A stretch of DNA of 64,000 bases from Desulfovibrio sp. TomC (GTDB lineage Bacteria; Desulfobacterota; Desulfovibrionia; Desulfovibrionales; Desulfovibrionaceae). The DNA lies in contig NZ_JSEH01000014.1 in the NCBI RefSeq assembly GCF_000801335.2, forward strand, positions 1-64,000, given 5' to 3'. Positions 26,122 through 35,297 of the stretch are shown here, piece by piece (the first letter of the stretch is position 1; each line of letters begins with the position of its first letter). The position numbers and the translations under genes are program-made. The notes beneath the pieces are model-generated. The model was not told the origin of the DNA. It did no database searches and was given only the letters and a program-made list of their open reading frames with translations.

Positions 26122-27228
26122 ATGGCCGCCGTCCTTGAGCGACCAAAGCCGCCTGTCCGCCGCCGGCCGGGCCGCCCCGGCCAATGGCTCCTGCTGCTGG
26201 TCCTGACCCTGGCCGCCACGGCCGGGCTGTCCGCCCTGGGACTGCCGGCAGCGCTGCTCCTTGGCCCCATTGTCGCCGCCGTTGCCCTGGCCCTGGGCGG
26301 CGGCTCCATCCAGTTTGGCCGCACGCCCTACATCCTGGCCCAGGCCGTGGTCGGCTGTCTCATCGCCCGGGCCGCCAGCCCGGCCGTGCTGCCGACCCTG
26401 GCCGCGAGCTGGCATCTCTTTGCCGTGGTCATCCTGGCCGGCCTTGGGGCCAGCGCCGCCATGGGGTGGCTGCTCTACCGCCTGGACATCATGCCCGGCG
26501 CCACCGGCATCTGGGGCGCCTCGCCCGGCGGGGCCGAGGCCATGGTGGTCATGGCCGACGCCTGCGGGGCCGATGCCCGGCTGGTCGCTTTCATGCAATA
26601 TCTGCGGGTGCTGTGCGTGGCCCTGGCCGCCAGCCTCGTTGCCCGTCTGGCCGTGCCGGCGGGGGCTGTCCTGCCGCTGCACGCCGCCACCGTCTGGTTT
26701 CCCCCGCCGACTCCCGGCTGGGGCACGGCCGCCGGCCTGATCCTCCTTGGCGGCCTGGTTGGTCTTTTCACCCGGATTCCGGCCGGGGCCATGCTCGTCC
26801 CCATGCTGGTCGGCGCAGCCCTGCGCCTGGCCGGCGCGACCGAGATCGAACTGCCGCCATGGCTGCTGGCCGCCTCCTACGCCGGCATCGGCTGGCGGGT
26901 CGGCCTGGGCTTCACCCGACAGGTGGCCGTCTACGCCGCCCGGGCTTTGCCGGCCATCTTGGCGGCGATCACCGCGCTCATTGCCTTTTGCGGCGGCCTG
27001 TCCTGGCTCCTTTCCCGGCTGACCGGCATGGACGGGCTGACCGCCTATCTGGCGGCCAGCCCCGGGGGCATGGATTCGGTGGCCGTCATCGCCGCCAGCT
27101 CGCCCGGGGTCGATTTCGCCTGCGTCATGACCATGCAGACCATGCGCTTTTTCCTGGTGGTGCTCCTGGCCCCGGCCATGGCCCGTTTTCTGGCCGCCCG
27201 GGCCGACGCGCGCAGCCGCGACAGGTAG
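26122..27228 (+). CDS. AbrB-family membrane protein (PF05145)
   Basis: This 368-aa protein has about ten hydrophobic helices in two similar halves. Each half carries a family motif: GATGIWGASPGGAEAMVVMA in the first and GLTAYLAASPGGMDSVAVIAA in the second. This is the AbrB/putative ammonia monooxygenase regulator family of inner-membrane proteins, of unknown transport role. The first 22 residues are basic and proline-rich. Two unrelated perfect 16-bp hairpins flank the gene. No obvious Shine-Dalgarno site precedes the ATG. Confidence 0.85.
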   Translation: MAAVLERPKPPVRRRPGRPGQWLLLLVLTLAATAGLSALGLPAALLLGPIVAAVALALGGGSIQFGRTPYILAQAVVGCLIARAASPAVLPTLAASWHLFAVVILAGLGASAAMGWLLYRLDIMPGATGIWGASPGGAEAMVVMADACGADARLVAFMQYLRVLCVALAASLVARLAVPAGAVLPLHAATVWFPPPTPGWGTAAGLILLGGLVGLFTRIPAGAMLVPMLVGAALRLAGATEIELPPWLLAASYAGIGWRVGLGFTRQVAVYAARALPAILAAITALIAFCGGLSWLLSRLTGMDGLTAYLAASPGGMDSVAVIAASSPGVDFACVMTMQTMRFFLVVLLAPAMARFLAARADARSRDR

Positions 27229-27263
27229 CGAACAGAGCCGGCGTCAACGGGGCAGACACGGCA

Positions 27264-27299
27264 ACAGGCCGGACGCCGCGGGTGCGGCGTCCGGCCTGT
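27264..27299. terminator. 16-bp hairpin between convergent genes
   Basis: ACAGGCCGGACGCCGC pairs perfectly with GCGGCGTCCGGCCTGT (loop GGGT). It sits between the AbrB gene and the convergent MCP gene. There is no U-tract on either side, so it may stop transcription weakly or protect 3' ends. Confidence 0.5.
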
Positions 27300-27353
27300 C
27301 CGGGAGCAAAAGGGCGAGGTCTGGCCGCCCCTGCGGCGTGCCGTCAAGCGCTC

Positions 27354-29408
27354 TTACCGGAGAGCCGGCGGCCCTCCGTCGTCCTTCATCTGATCAATCA
27401 ACCCCTTGAGCACCTGGGACTGGTGGGCCAGTTCCCCCACGGCCAGGGCGGACTGCTGCATGGCGTCGGAGGTTTCGGCGGAAATGCGGCTGACGTCCTC
27501 AATGCTCCGGTTGATCTCCTCGCTGGCTGACGATTGTTGTTCGGAAGCCGTGGCAATGGAGCGGACCTGATCCGTGGTCAGATCGACCAGGGACACGATG
27601 GCCTGAAGGGCCTCCCCGGATTTTCCGGCCAGACCGGTCGCGGCGTCGATTTTCTGGACGGCGTTCTCGACGTTGCCGATGTTTTTGCGCGCGCCCTCCT
27701 GAATCCCCCGGATGGCCTCGCCCACTTCCTTGGTGGCGGTCATGGTCTTTTCCGCCAGCTTGCGGACCTCGTCGGCCACCACGGCGAAGCCGCGCCCGGC
27801 GTCTCCGGCCCGGGCGGCTTCGATGGCGGCATTGAGCGCGAGCAGATTCGTCTGGTCGGCGATGTCGGAGATGACATTGAGAATTTGGCCGATGCCTTCG
27901 GCCTGCTTGCCGAGCGTGGTCATGTCCGTTTTGAGTTCAAGGGCTGTGGACTGGACTTCGCCGATGCTTCCGACCACCTGGGTGACGACCTGGGCGCCTT
28001 CCTCAGCTTTGTGCTTGGCCTTGTCGGCCGTATCGGCCGCTTGCGAGGCGTTCTTGGCAACCTCGAGCACGGTGGCGTTCATCTCTTCCATGGCTGTGGC
28101 GGTTTCGCTCACCCGGCGCGACTGCTCCTCGGAGCCGCGGCTGGATTGTTCGATCTGGGCGGAGAGTTCTTCCGAGGCGGTGGTGACCACCTCGACCACG
28201 CTTTCCAGCTCGCCTGCCGCCTGGAGCATGCCTTCGGTCCGGGCCTTTTCGGCTTCCCTGCGGGCCTCCTCGGCTTCCTGGACGGCTTGGGCCGCCCGCG
28301 TCGAGGCCTCTTCGGCCAGCCGCGTTTTCGCGTCCGCTTCGTCGATCTTGCCCTTGAGGGTGGTGACCATGCTGCGCAGGCTGTCGGCCAGTTTCCCGAT
28401 CTCATTGCCCAGATGCAGGTCCAAGGCCTTGTCCAGGTTGCCGCCGGCCACGTCCGAAGCGAACTCCTCAAGCCGTTTGAGCGGAGTGACCACAATTTTT
28501 TCCTGCGCCAGAAGGCATGCGCCGATCAGGGCCAGGACGGCGAAGGAGCCCAGCAGGATCATGAAATTGCGATCCTGCTGGGCCTCGGATTCGATCTCGC
28601 TCGTATTCATGGCAAAGGCCAGGATCCAGTCCCAGCCGGGGACGCGGGTCCAGGTGATCATTTCCTCTTTGTCGCCGCGCTTGAGGACGCCTTCCCCGTT
28701 TGGCGTTTTGAGCATCGCCCCGACGCCCGGGTCCCCGGAGATGTCCTGCAGCAGCAACGCCCGGTCGGGATGGCCGACCACGACGCCTTTGGGGGAGAGA
28801 ATGAAGGGATGTCCCGACTTGCCCAGACGGATCGTCTCAACGTAGTCGGCCAGCAGTCGATCCAGGGCGTAGGACATGCCGACGCCGCCCAGCACTTTGC
28901 CGGAAGCGTCCAAGATCGGGGCCGTGACGCTGACGATCAACTTCCCTGTGGCGATGCTTTTCGTGGGGACGTTGCTGTAGCCCTCTTTCCCGGCCAGGGC
29001 GTCCTTGATGTACTCGCGGTTGGAAATATCGTTGGGTTTCGACGGGTTGCCCTGGACCATCAGAAGGACTTGTTTGCCCTGGGCGTCGAACACGTAAAAC
29101 GAGTTCACATCGGCCGAAGCGAGCGACATGGCCTGGAGGATGTCGTTTACAACGGCTTCCTTTTCCCCGGAGCGTAAATACTCCCGCAATGCTGGGATTT
29201 TGGAAATACCGCGCATCCGTTCCATTTGCTGCACCCCAAAATCGGCCGTCGTCTTGGAAAGGGTGCTGGCCATCAATCCCATATCGTACTTTGTTGTATC
29301 AATGCTCGATTTGTATATTGATGAAGCCACAAAATATATCAAAACGGATTGAATCAATAACACGACAATGCCGATTACGCAGGCCATCGCTAATCGTATG
29401 CTTCTCAC
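27354..29408 (-). CDS. methyl-accepting chemotaxis protein with dCache sensor
   Basis: This 684-aa protein has TM1 at about 7-28, a periplasmic dCache-type sensor (about 35-275: [44 protein letters not shown]), TM2 at about 285-303, a HAMP domain, and a long signalling domain with the conserved hairpin tip [21 protein letters not shown]. It controls CheA. The start is GTG with AGGAG about ten bases upstream. The ligand is unknown; dCache domains often bind amino acids or small acids. The signalling core is nearly identical to that of the second MCP at 42.5-44.6 kb. Confidence 0.95.
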   Translation of the reverse strand: MRSIRLAMACVIGIVVLLIQSVLIYFVASSIYKSSIDTTKYDMGLMASTLSKTTADFGVQQMERMRGISKIPALREYLRSGEKEAVVNDILQAMSLASADVNSFYVFDAQGKQVLLMVQGNPSKPNDISNREYIKDALAGKEGYSNVPTKSIATGKLIVSVTAPILDASGKVLGGVGMSYALDRLLADYVETIRLGKSGHPFILSPKGVVVGHPDRALLLQDISGDPGVGAMLKTPNGEGVLKRGDKEEMITWTRVPGWDWILAFAMNTSEIESEAQQDRNFMILLGSFAVLALIGACLLAQEKIVVTPLKRLEEFASDVAGGNLDKALDLHLGNEIGKLADSLRSMVTTLKGKIDEADAKTRLAEEASTRAAQAVQEAEEARREAEKARTEGMLQAAGELESVVEVVTTASEELSAQIEQSSRGSEEQSRRVSETATAMEEMNATVLEVAKNASQAADTADKAKHKAEEGAQVVTQVVGSIGEVQSTALELKTDMTTLGKQAEGIGQILNVISDIADQTNLLALNAAIEAARAGDAGRGFAVVADEVRKLAEKTMTATKEVGEAIRGIQEGARKNIGNVENAVQKIDAATGLAGKSGEALQAIVSLVDLTTDQVRSIATASEQQSSASEEINRSIEDVSRISAETSDAMQQSALAVGELAHQSQVLKGLIDQMKDDGGPPALR

Positions 29409-29962
29409 GGCGACAGTACTCCTGTTTTGCTGGTCATTCCCTTGTCAATAAAGAAATTGCAAGGAAACCAGTTGTCTTCGGTTAAAAAAAATAGCCTTCG
29501 TCCACAGGCAGACAACCGTACTGGCCAAGCCTCTCCTGAGCCGCGGGTGCATGGAAATCCCGGGTTTCCCAGAATCGTAAGGACGAGCAGCAACCGAAAC
29601 GTGATTTCGGGTACTCCATAATTGAAAAAACATCCAAAAGAATCTGGCACGGCAAAAAATTGAAATGATTATCCTCTTGAAATGCTATCCGAATTGCCGA
29701 ATTCATCCAGGAAGGCGTTGCGTATTGGCCAGGGAGTTTCCAAGAGGCGACATGCTGGAACAGTGTATGAGGCGATGGTGCATTCATCGTTGTCGGAAAA
29801 CAGTCAGCAGGAGGAGCGGGACGTTGGTTCCCTGGCCGTCCGGGTGAGGATCAGGCCAGACGTTTGGAGGGAGATGCATGGACAGGCGCTTTGCCCAGGC
29901 AGCCGCTTCGCGCATTGTGCAATCCAGGCGGGCGGGGATGCACTGAAGAACTGGTCTTGAAG
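29409..29962. other. 554-bp gap, no supported gene
   Basis: The stretch is AT-richer than its neighbours. Reading frames of 60-100 codons on both strands lack ribosome-binding sites and recognisable features. It should contain the promoter of the MCP gene. A sigma-54-like TGGCAC at 29645 lacks the -12 GC and is not accepted. Confidence 0.6.
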
Positions 29963-30898
29963 TCACGGTTGTGACGGTTCGACTTGCTCCGGATCGTACC
30001 CGCCGTTTTGGAGGGACTGTCGGAGCAGGTGGAGAAACACGGTCTGGGCAGTGCTTGGCCGGCGGCCGGTCAGGGTCATGACCGTCACTGCGGCATCCAG
30101 GGACCCGTCGTCCCAAGCCAGGCTGGCGAGTTGCCCGGCCCGGACCCGGTCGGCCACGGCCAGCTCCGGGGCCAGGGCCAGACCGTGGCCGGCGACCACG
30201 CAGCGCAGGAGCATTTCCAGGCTGGTGCAGGACGTCACTGCCGCCGGAATCGCGCCGGCCCGCAGCAGGGCCTGTTCGACGCGCTCCCGGGCGCTCCAGA
30301 CATGGCGGGTGACAAGCAGCTCCCGGCCATGGAGATCGGCCGGGATGACGCGGCCGCGACCGGCCAGGGGGTCGTGCGGGGCGGCGACGACGACAAGGCG
30401 CTCCCGGTGAATCACCGTGGCCGTCACGCCCTCGGCCACATAGGGCTGGCCAAGAACGATGCCGCAGTCCACCACGCCCTGGCGCAGGTCACGGACCAGC
30501 CCCTGGTCCGAGCGTGTGGCCAGGGTCAGGCGCAGGCAGGGGAAGCGGCGGCGAAAACGAGGCAACAGCACCGGGAGTACGGCCAGCCCCAGGCTCTCGG
30601 ACAGGCGCACGGACAACGACGTGGCCTCGTCATCATCGCCAGCCAGCTTCTGGCGGGCCTCGGCTTCCAGGTCCAGCAGCCGCCGGGCGTAGCCGGACAG
30701 CCGGCGGCCGTGTTCGGTGACGGTCACCCGGTTGCCGGTCCGGTGAAACAGGGCCACGCCGACGGTCTGTTCCAGGGCCTTGATCCGGGCGGTCACGGCC
30801 GAGGGCGACAGGGCCAGTTCCCGGGCAGCCTGGCGCAGCGATCCGGCGGCGGCAGCGGTCAGGAAGGTGTGCAGCTGCCAGGGGTCAAGCATGTGCAT
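29963..30898 (-). CDS. LysR-family transcriptional regulator
   Basis: This 311-aa protein has an N-terminal winged helix-turn-helix (LHTFLTAAAAGSLRQAARELALSPSAVTARIKALEQTVGVALFHRTG split over residues 9-60) and a LysR substrate-binding domain. It is divergent from the TauE/SafE-type permease gene, the normal position for a LysR regulator of its neighbour. The intergenic region of 122 bp should hold the operator; no clear T-N11-A box stands out. The start may be the second ATG (MLDPW). Confidence 0.92.
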   Translation of the reverse strand: MHMLDPWQLHTFLTAAAAGSLRQAARELALSPSAVTARIKALEQTVGVALFHRTGNRVTVTEHGRRLSGYARRLLDLEAEARQKLAGDDDEATSLSVRLSESLGLAVLPVLLPRFRRRFPCLRLTLATRSDQGLVRDLRQGVVDCGIVLGQPYVAEGVTATVIHRERLVVVAAPHDPLAGRGRVIPADLHGRELLVTRHVWSARERVEQALLRAGAIPAAVTSCTSLEMLLRCVVAGHGLALAPELAVADRVRAGQLASLAWDDGSLDAAVTVMTLTGRRPSTAQTVFLHLLRQSLQNGGYDPEQVEPSQP

Positions 30899-31020
30899 AT
30901 TTCTCGAACCTCAGGTGTTAATTATTGCATTTGCCTCGCACCGTATCCCGGATTAGCCTTGCAAACAATGTTCTTGAAATCAAAATGTGGAGCTGGCTTG
31001 GGGCGGCTTTGGGAGTACCC

Positions 31021-31767
31021 ATGGACCTTTTGACCATCGGCGTCCTTTGTCTGGGGGCGTTTTGCGCGGGTTTCACCCAGGGGCTGGCCGGGTTCGGTTC
31101 GTCGCTGGTGGCCCTGCCGCTTTTGGCCCAGGTGTTTGATCTGAAACTGGCCGTGCCGGTGTGCCTGTTCCTGTCCTTGTCGGTGAACAGCGTCATGGTG
31201 TCGCGTCTTCGCGGCCATATTCAGTTCGGGCCGCTGGCCCTGCTCCTCGTCTCCTCGCTGCCGGGCATGCCGCTTGGCGTGTATGCCCTGCGGGCGGTGT
31301 CCGGGGATTGGCTCAAGACCGTGCTGGCTGTGGCTATTTTCGTCTTTGTGGCCAACGAATGCCGGGGGGTGCGCTGCGCCGCGCCGGCCGGGCGCGGCTG
31401 GGGCGTGGCGGCCGGGTTTGTAGCTGGCTGCACCGGCGGGGCTCTCGGCATCAACGGCCCGCCGATAGTGGCCTGGATGTCTCGGCTGGGCCTTGACCGA
31501 AACGCTCTGCGGGCCACGCTGGTCTCCTATTTCCTGCTGGCCGGCTGCGGCGTGGTCACTTCCCAGTTTTTGGCCGGGCTGGTGACCGGGCCGGTGCTCA
31601 TTCGGGCGGCGGTGGCGCTGCCGGCCCTGGGCCTGGGCATTGCCGCCGGGGTGGGACTTTGCGGGCGCATCAGCGAGGCAGCCTTTCGCCGGGTGGCGCT
31701 CTTTGTCCTTGGGGGCACGGCTGCGAGCCTGCTTTTTCAGGGTGTGCGCGGCATCGTCGCCGGCTAG
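31021..31767 (+). CDS. TauE/SafE-family anion permease
   Basis: This 248-aa integral membrane protein has about eight helices. It contains the family signature GFTQGLAGFGSSLVALPLL and the second-half repeat GFVAGCTGGALGINGPPIVAW. Members export sulfite or sulfoacetate or take up sulfonates; in a sulfate reducer an organosulfonate or sulfite substrate is plausible but inferred. GGGAG sits five bases before the ATG at 31021. It is divergent from a LysR regulator that probably controls it. Confidence 0.9.
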   Translation: MDLLTIGVLCLGAFCAGFTQGLAGFGSSLVALPLLAQVFDLKLAVPVCLFLSLSVNSVMVSRLRGHIQFGPLALLLVSSLPGMPLGVYALRAVSGDWLKTVLAVAIFVFVANECRGVRCAAPAGRGWGVAAGFVAGCTGGALGINGPPIVAWMSRLGLDRNALRATLVSYFLLAGCGVVTSQFLAGLVTGPVLIRAAVALPALGLGIAAGVGLCGRISEAAFRRVALFVLGGTAASLLFQGVRGIVAG

Positions 31768-31892
31768 GGTTTCCGCGCGGTCTTGGCTTGGCCCGGTAAA
31801 ACGGCTATAGACCCGCTCTGGCATCCGCCCACGGCCGCCAGCCCGGAGAACCTCCGTCCCGCGCCGCGACCGGCCGCCCACCCAAAATACCC

Positions 31893-33260
31893 ATGTTCGT
31901 CAGCACCAATCCGGCCACCGGCCAGCCCATCGCCACCTATGCCGCCCATGACGCCGCTGCGCTGGCGAGTATTCTCGACGCCGGCCTGGCCGCCAAGGCC
32001 GACTGGAGCGCCTGGCCGCTCGATGCGCGCTGTCAGGCCCTTTTGCGGCTGGCCGATCTGTTCGAGGCGCGCGTGGCCCCCCTGGCCCGGCTGGCCGCCC
32101 TGGAAATGGGCAAGCTTTTGCCCGAGGCCGAGGCCGAGGTGCGCCGCTGCGCCCGGGCCTGCCGTTTTTACGCCCGGATGGCCCCGCGCTGGCTGGCCGA
32201 TGAACCCTGCCCGAGCGAAACCGGCCGGCGCATGGTGGTCTATGCCCCGCTTGGCGTCATCTTGGCCGTCATGCCCTGGAATTTCCCCTACTGGCAGGTG
32301 ATGCGGGCGGCCGTGCCGCTGGTGGCCGTGGGCAATGCCGTGGCCGTCAAGCCAGCGCCCAACGTCATGGGCGCGGCCATGGCCCTGGAAGGGCTTTTTG
32401 CCGAGGCCGGGTTTCCGGCCGATCTGGTCCGGGTGGTGCGTCTGCCTGAGGATCTGGTGCCGGCGGCCGTGGCCCACCCGGCCGTGGCCGGCGTGACGCT
32501 CACCGGCTCGGTGCGGGCCGGGGCGGCCATTGGCGCGCTGGCCGGAGCCAACATCAAAAAGGCGGTCATGGAGCTTGGCGGCTCCGACGCCTTTATTGTC
32601 CTGGCCGACGCGGTGCTAAACGACTGCTGCGTGGCGGCCGAGACCGCCCGGATGCGGGTGTGCGGCCAGGCCTGCATCGCGGCCAAACGGTTTATCGTCG
32701 AGCGCCCGCTCTATGAGGCTTTTGGGCGGCGGCTGGCCGACATGCTCACCGCCCACACCCCGGGCGACCCGTTTGATCCGGCCGCCACCCTTGGCCCCCT
32801 GGCCCGGCTTGATCTCTTGAAAAATCTGGACCGGCAGGTGCGGGAGTCCGTGGCGGCCGGGGCGCGGCTTGTGGCCGGCGGCCATCGCCTGGACCGGCCG
32901 GGCTTTTTTTATGCGCCGACGTTGCTTGCCGATGTGCGGCCCGGGATGCCGGCTTTTGACGAAGAGCTTTTTGGTCCGGTGGCGGCCCTGGTTGCGGCCA
33001 CGGACGCCGAAGACGCCCTGGCCCTGGCCAATGCCTCGCCCTACGGGCTTGGCGGCAGCGTCTGGACCGCCGATACGGCCCGGGGCTTGGCCCTGGCCCG
33101 GCGGCTGGAGGTCGGCATGGCCACGGTCAATGCCGTGCCCCGGTCCGATTTCCGGCTGCCCTTTGGCGGGGTCAAGCGCTCGGGCTATGGCCGGGAGCTG
33201 TCCCGCCACGGACTGCTGGAATTTGCCAACATCAAGACCCTTGTGGTGGAGGAACCATGA
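31893..33260 (+). CDS. NAD(P)-dependent aldehyde dehydrogenase
   Basis: This 455-aa enzyme has ALDH motifs: VMPWNFPYWQ, ELGGSDAFIVLADA with the general-base Glu, and the catalytic Cys in VCGQACIAAKRFIV. A C-terminal ending LPFGGVKRSGYGRELSRHGLLEF is also typical. The pattern resembles succinate-semialdehyde dehydrogenases of the YneI/Sad group, but the substrate is not certain. No Shine-Dalgarno site is evident before the ATG. Its stop codon overlaps the next gene by four bases. Confidence 0.92.
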   Translation: MFVSTNPATGQPIATYAAHDAAALASILDAGLAAKADWSAWPLDARCQALLRLADLFEARVAPLARLAALEMGKLLPEAEAEVRRCARACRFYARMAPRWLADEPCPSETGRRMVVYAPLGVILAVMPWNFPYWQVMRAAVPLVAVGNAVAVKPAPNVMGAAMALEGLFAEAGFPADLVRVVRLPEDLVPAAVAHPAVAGVTLTGSVRAGAAIGALAGANIKKAVMELGGSDAFIVLADAVLNDCCVAAETARMRVCGQACIAAKRFIVERPLYEAFGRRLADMLTAHTPGDPFDPAATLGPLARLDLLKNLDRQVRESVAAGARLVAGGHRLDRPGFFYAPTLLADVRPGMPAFDEELFGPVAALVAATDAEDALALANASPYGLGGSVWTADTARGLALARRLEVGMATVNAVPRSDFRLPFGGVKRSGYGRELSRHGLLEFANIKTLVVEEP

Positions 33261-33502
33261 CCGAACAGGATGACGCCGCTATCGAGCGGCAGGCGGCCGA
33301 ACTGGCGGCCGAGTTGGCGGCCCTGACCGAGCAACGGGACGCCGTCGAAGCCAAGGCCCGGGAACTGCTCGCCGCCGAGGACCACAAGGCCGGGGTGACC
33401 TTTGCCCAGGAAATTTTTGCGGCCAAGCAGCAAAAGCTGATGCTTGAAACCGAAATGGAAATCGCCCGCCGCCGCCGCAACCGACTGCTCATGCCGCAGT
33501 AG
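33257..33502 (+). CDS. small coiled-coil protein
   Basis: This 81-aa protein overlaps the aldehyde dehydrogenase stop by ATGA, so the two are coupled. It is nearly all helical and charged: AIERQAAELAAELAALTEQRDAVEAKARELL, then KLMLETEMEIARRRRNRLLMPQ, a likely coiled coil. I do not know the family. It could be an accessory or assembly partner of the enzyme, but only the coupling supports this. Confidence 0.75.
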   Translation: MTEQDDAAIERQAAELAAELAALTEQRDAVEAKARELLAAEDHKAGVTFAQEIFAAKQQKLMLETEMEIARRRRNRLLMPQ

Positions 33503-33560
33503 GCTGCGGCCGAAGGTCCACGACGCGCTTGTCGTAACGCTTAAGTCGCAAACCGGCAGC

Positions 33561-34184
33561 TCAGGCCGCAGTCGGCTGCGGCCTTTTGGCCTCGCCGCCG
33601 TCTTCCACGGCCAGCCGGGTGCAGTTGTACATGAGGATGACGGCGTTTATGGCCGCATCCTGCCGGCAATGCTGTCTGGCCGCGCACAGGATCGGGTGCA
33701 GGCGGGATTCGATGTCCCGGCCGCATCGGGCCAGGGCCAGCCGGGCCAGTTGCTCCGAGCCTCCCGCTCCCCGCCAGGGCAAGGTCAGTGCCCGCACCAT
33801 GCGCCGAAATGTTGCGGCCCCGTCGTCCTTGGGGGGCAGGCCGGCCCCGGCCGGCAGGCTGCTCCCGAAAAACGGGCAGCCCGAGTCGCGCATGGCCGCG
33901 ATGAGCAGCCGAAACGCCGCCCACTGGCCGGTTTCCTGAACTTCCGCCAGCTCACCTCCCCGGCGCAGGGTCAGGCATACCCGCGCATGGGAGAGAACCG
34001 GGGAAAAGGCTGCCAGCACGGGTTTGATGGCCTCCGGCAGCAGACAGCCGCCAGCCAGCCGGGCCGTCGGGCAGGGGTGGCCTCGCCGGCAGGGTACGGC
34101 GCGGCCTGTCCCGGCTTTCGGGGTGGTCCTCGACAGGAAGAATCGGGTCGAGGGAAGGCCCTCGACGGTCAGGCTGCATTCCAT
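33561..34184 (-). CDS. protein of unknown function
   Basis: This 207-aa protein starts MECSLTVEGLPSTRFFLSR with GAGG five bases upstream. It has several cysteines (PCRRGHPCP, DSGCPFFG, HPILCAARQHC) and an FFGSSLPAGAGLPPKDDGAATFRRMVRALTLPW stretch. I do not recognise it. It is convergent with the aldehyde dehydrogenase pair. Its final codons lie within a hairpin that can terminate the opposite strand. Confidence 0.65.
   Translation of the reverse strand: MECSLTVEGLPSTRFFLSRTTPKAGTGRAVPCRRGHPCPTARLAGGCLLPEAIKPVLAAFSPVLSHARVCLTLRRGGELAEVQETGQWAAFRLLIAAMRDSGCPFFGSSLPAGAGLPPKDDGAATFRRMVRALTLPWRGAGGSEQLARLALARCGRDIESRLHPILCAARQHCRQDAAINAVILMYNCTRLAVEDGGEAKRPQPTAA
33563..33588 (+). terminator. terminator of the aldehyde dehydrogenase unit
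   Basis: A 9-bp stem AGGCCGCAG / CTGCGGCCT (33563-33571 with 33576-33584) with loop TCGG is followed by TTTT in the plus direction. It is embedded in the last codons of the convergent gene. Confidence 0.6.
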
Positions 34185-34604
34185 GGCATCCTCGCTTGGT
34201 TCCCGCTCGTCAGTCGCGTCCACGTTTCCATGTCGCCCGGCCCTGGCCAGCGGTTTCACGACAACATCCTTTTATTGCAGCATTTTTGGTGTTGGCTTAC
34301 GGCAGGGCAGGTGGGGACAAGGATTTGTACCGGCCTTGTCCGGGGACGGCTTGCCTGGGTCGATTGAGCCATCCCATCCGGCGGCGTCATTCGCGCGTCA
34401 GCTTCGTAACATGTTGGAATAATGTGATATTATAAAGCAATTTCAAGGGAGTACAAAATACTGCCCCTGGCGTCTGGATTGGCCGGGAAGGGTAAAGGCT
34501 TTTGTACTGTTTTGGGGGTGAAAAACCGGGTCTGGTGCAGTCTGAAACATGTCCATTTGTTTCAATATTCTGAAATAATATGATAAAAATTGTTTGAATT
34601 GGTT

Positions 34605-34622
34605 TTGGCACGGCCATTGCTA
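34605..34622 (+). promoter_or_regulatory. sigma-54 promoter
   Basis: TTGGCACGGCCATTGCTA matches the sigma-54 consensus (TTGGCACG N4 TTGCT) with GG and GC separated by exactly 10 bases (34607-34608 and 34619-34620). An inverted pair AGTACAAAA / TTTTGTACT lies about 100-150 bp upstream (34450-34458, 34500-34508) and could be the activator site. Transcription would run rightwards into the ncRNA candidate. Confidence 0.8.
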
Positions 34623-34631
34623 GTAGAGAAA

Positions 34632-34770
34632 CATCCTTCCTCCGAAAAGGACATTTCGGAAAGCGGCTTGGGGTTGGCGACCTGAAGCCGCTTTCTCTTT
34701 TGTGAAGACGCCGTTTCCATGCAGCGGCAGAAAACAAAAACGCCGTCCCGATCCGGGGCGGCGTTTTTTT
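34632..34770 (+). ncRNA. candidate sigma-54-dependent small RNA
   Basis: No gene starts between the promoter and the terminator at 34736-34770. The predicted transcript begins near 34632 and holds a hairpin TCCGAAA / TTTCGGA with loop AGGACA (34641-34660), then a 10-bp hairpin AAAGCGGCTT / AAGCCGCTTT (34660-34694) followed by CTCTTTT. It could end there (about 70 nt) or at 34770 (about 139 nt). The GGA in a loop resembles CsrA/RsmA targets, but this is only suggestive. Confidence 0.6.
34736..34770. terminator. bidirectional terminator
   Basis: A 15-bp stem (34736-34750 with 34754-34768, one G-U pair) with a three-base loop has TTTTTTT on the plus side and T-rich sequence on the minus side. 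It serves the small RNA on the plus strand and the secreted protein gene on the minus strand. Confidence 0.9.
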
Positions 34771-34800
34771 ATGCCTTGTGGGAGCGGGCCGGTCGTGGAC

Positions 34801-35109
34801 TTAGGGGACCGGATGCTTGGTGCGACAGGCGCGTTCCACGCCCCAGACTTCCTCGTCGTGCTCCACCGGCATGGCGTTTTTGATGATGCAGTCCAGGGCC
34901 TTTTGCGAATAGTCCTTGCACTCCGGGTCGGTTGGGTCCTGGAAGCGGCATTTGCAGGCCCGGCGCATGAGCATTTTGCCGTCGCGGGAGGCGGCCTTCT
35001 TGGCGAAAAGCATGGTGCAGTCGGGATACGTTTTCGGGCCAAAGGACTGGGCCGAGGCTGGGGCAGCCAGCAGGAGGACGAAAAGCAGGGTCGTAACAAG
35101 TCGGATCAT
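34801..35109 (-). CDS. small secreted Cys-rich protein
   Basis: This 102-aa protein has AAGGAG before the ATG and a signal peptide (MIRLVTTLLFVLLLAAPASA) cleaved near Ala20. The mature part carries six cysteines (YPDCTML, RRACKCRF, PECKDY, LDCIIKN, RACRTK), likely disulfides, and is basic. It ends HPVP. I do not recognise the family. It is monocistronic with the bidirectional terminator. It is likely periplasmic. Confidence 0.82.
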   Translation of the reverse strand: MIRLVTTLLFVLLLAAPASAQSFGPKTYPDCTMLFAKKAASRDGKMLMRRACKCRFQDPTDPECKDYSQKALDCIIKNAMPVEHDEEVWGVERACRTKHPVP

Positions 35110-35297
35110 GCGAAATCTCCTTCGGGAGCATCCTGGCAATACGCCGGCAGCTTGGCGCAATCGAGCACACCCGTCAACCGGCCGCCCTTGGGACCGGGTG
35201 GGCCTTTTTCCAGATTGCAGCGCCAATGGTGCGGAAAAATCGTCCCCGGGTTTTGTCCTGTCTCGGCCCAGGAAGGTTTTCGCGGACCGGGCAGGGG

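Noticed and set aside
29640-29665. TGGCAC near 29645 as a second sigma-54 promoter
   Set aside because: Bases at the -12 position are AA, not GC.
29482-29960. Frames of about 92-101 codons on either strand between the MCP and LysR genes
   Set aside because: No ribosome-binding sites and no recognisable features.
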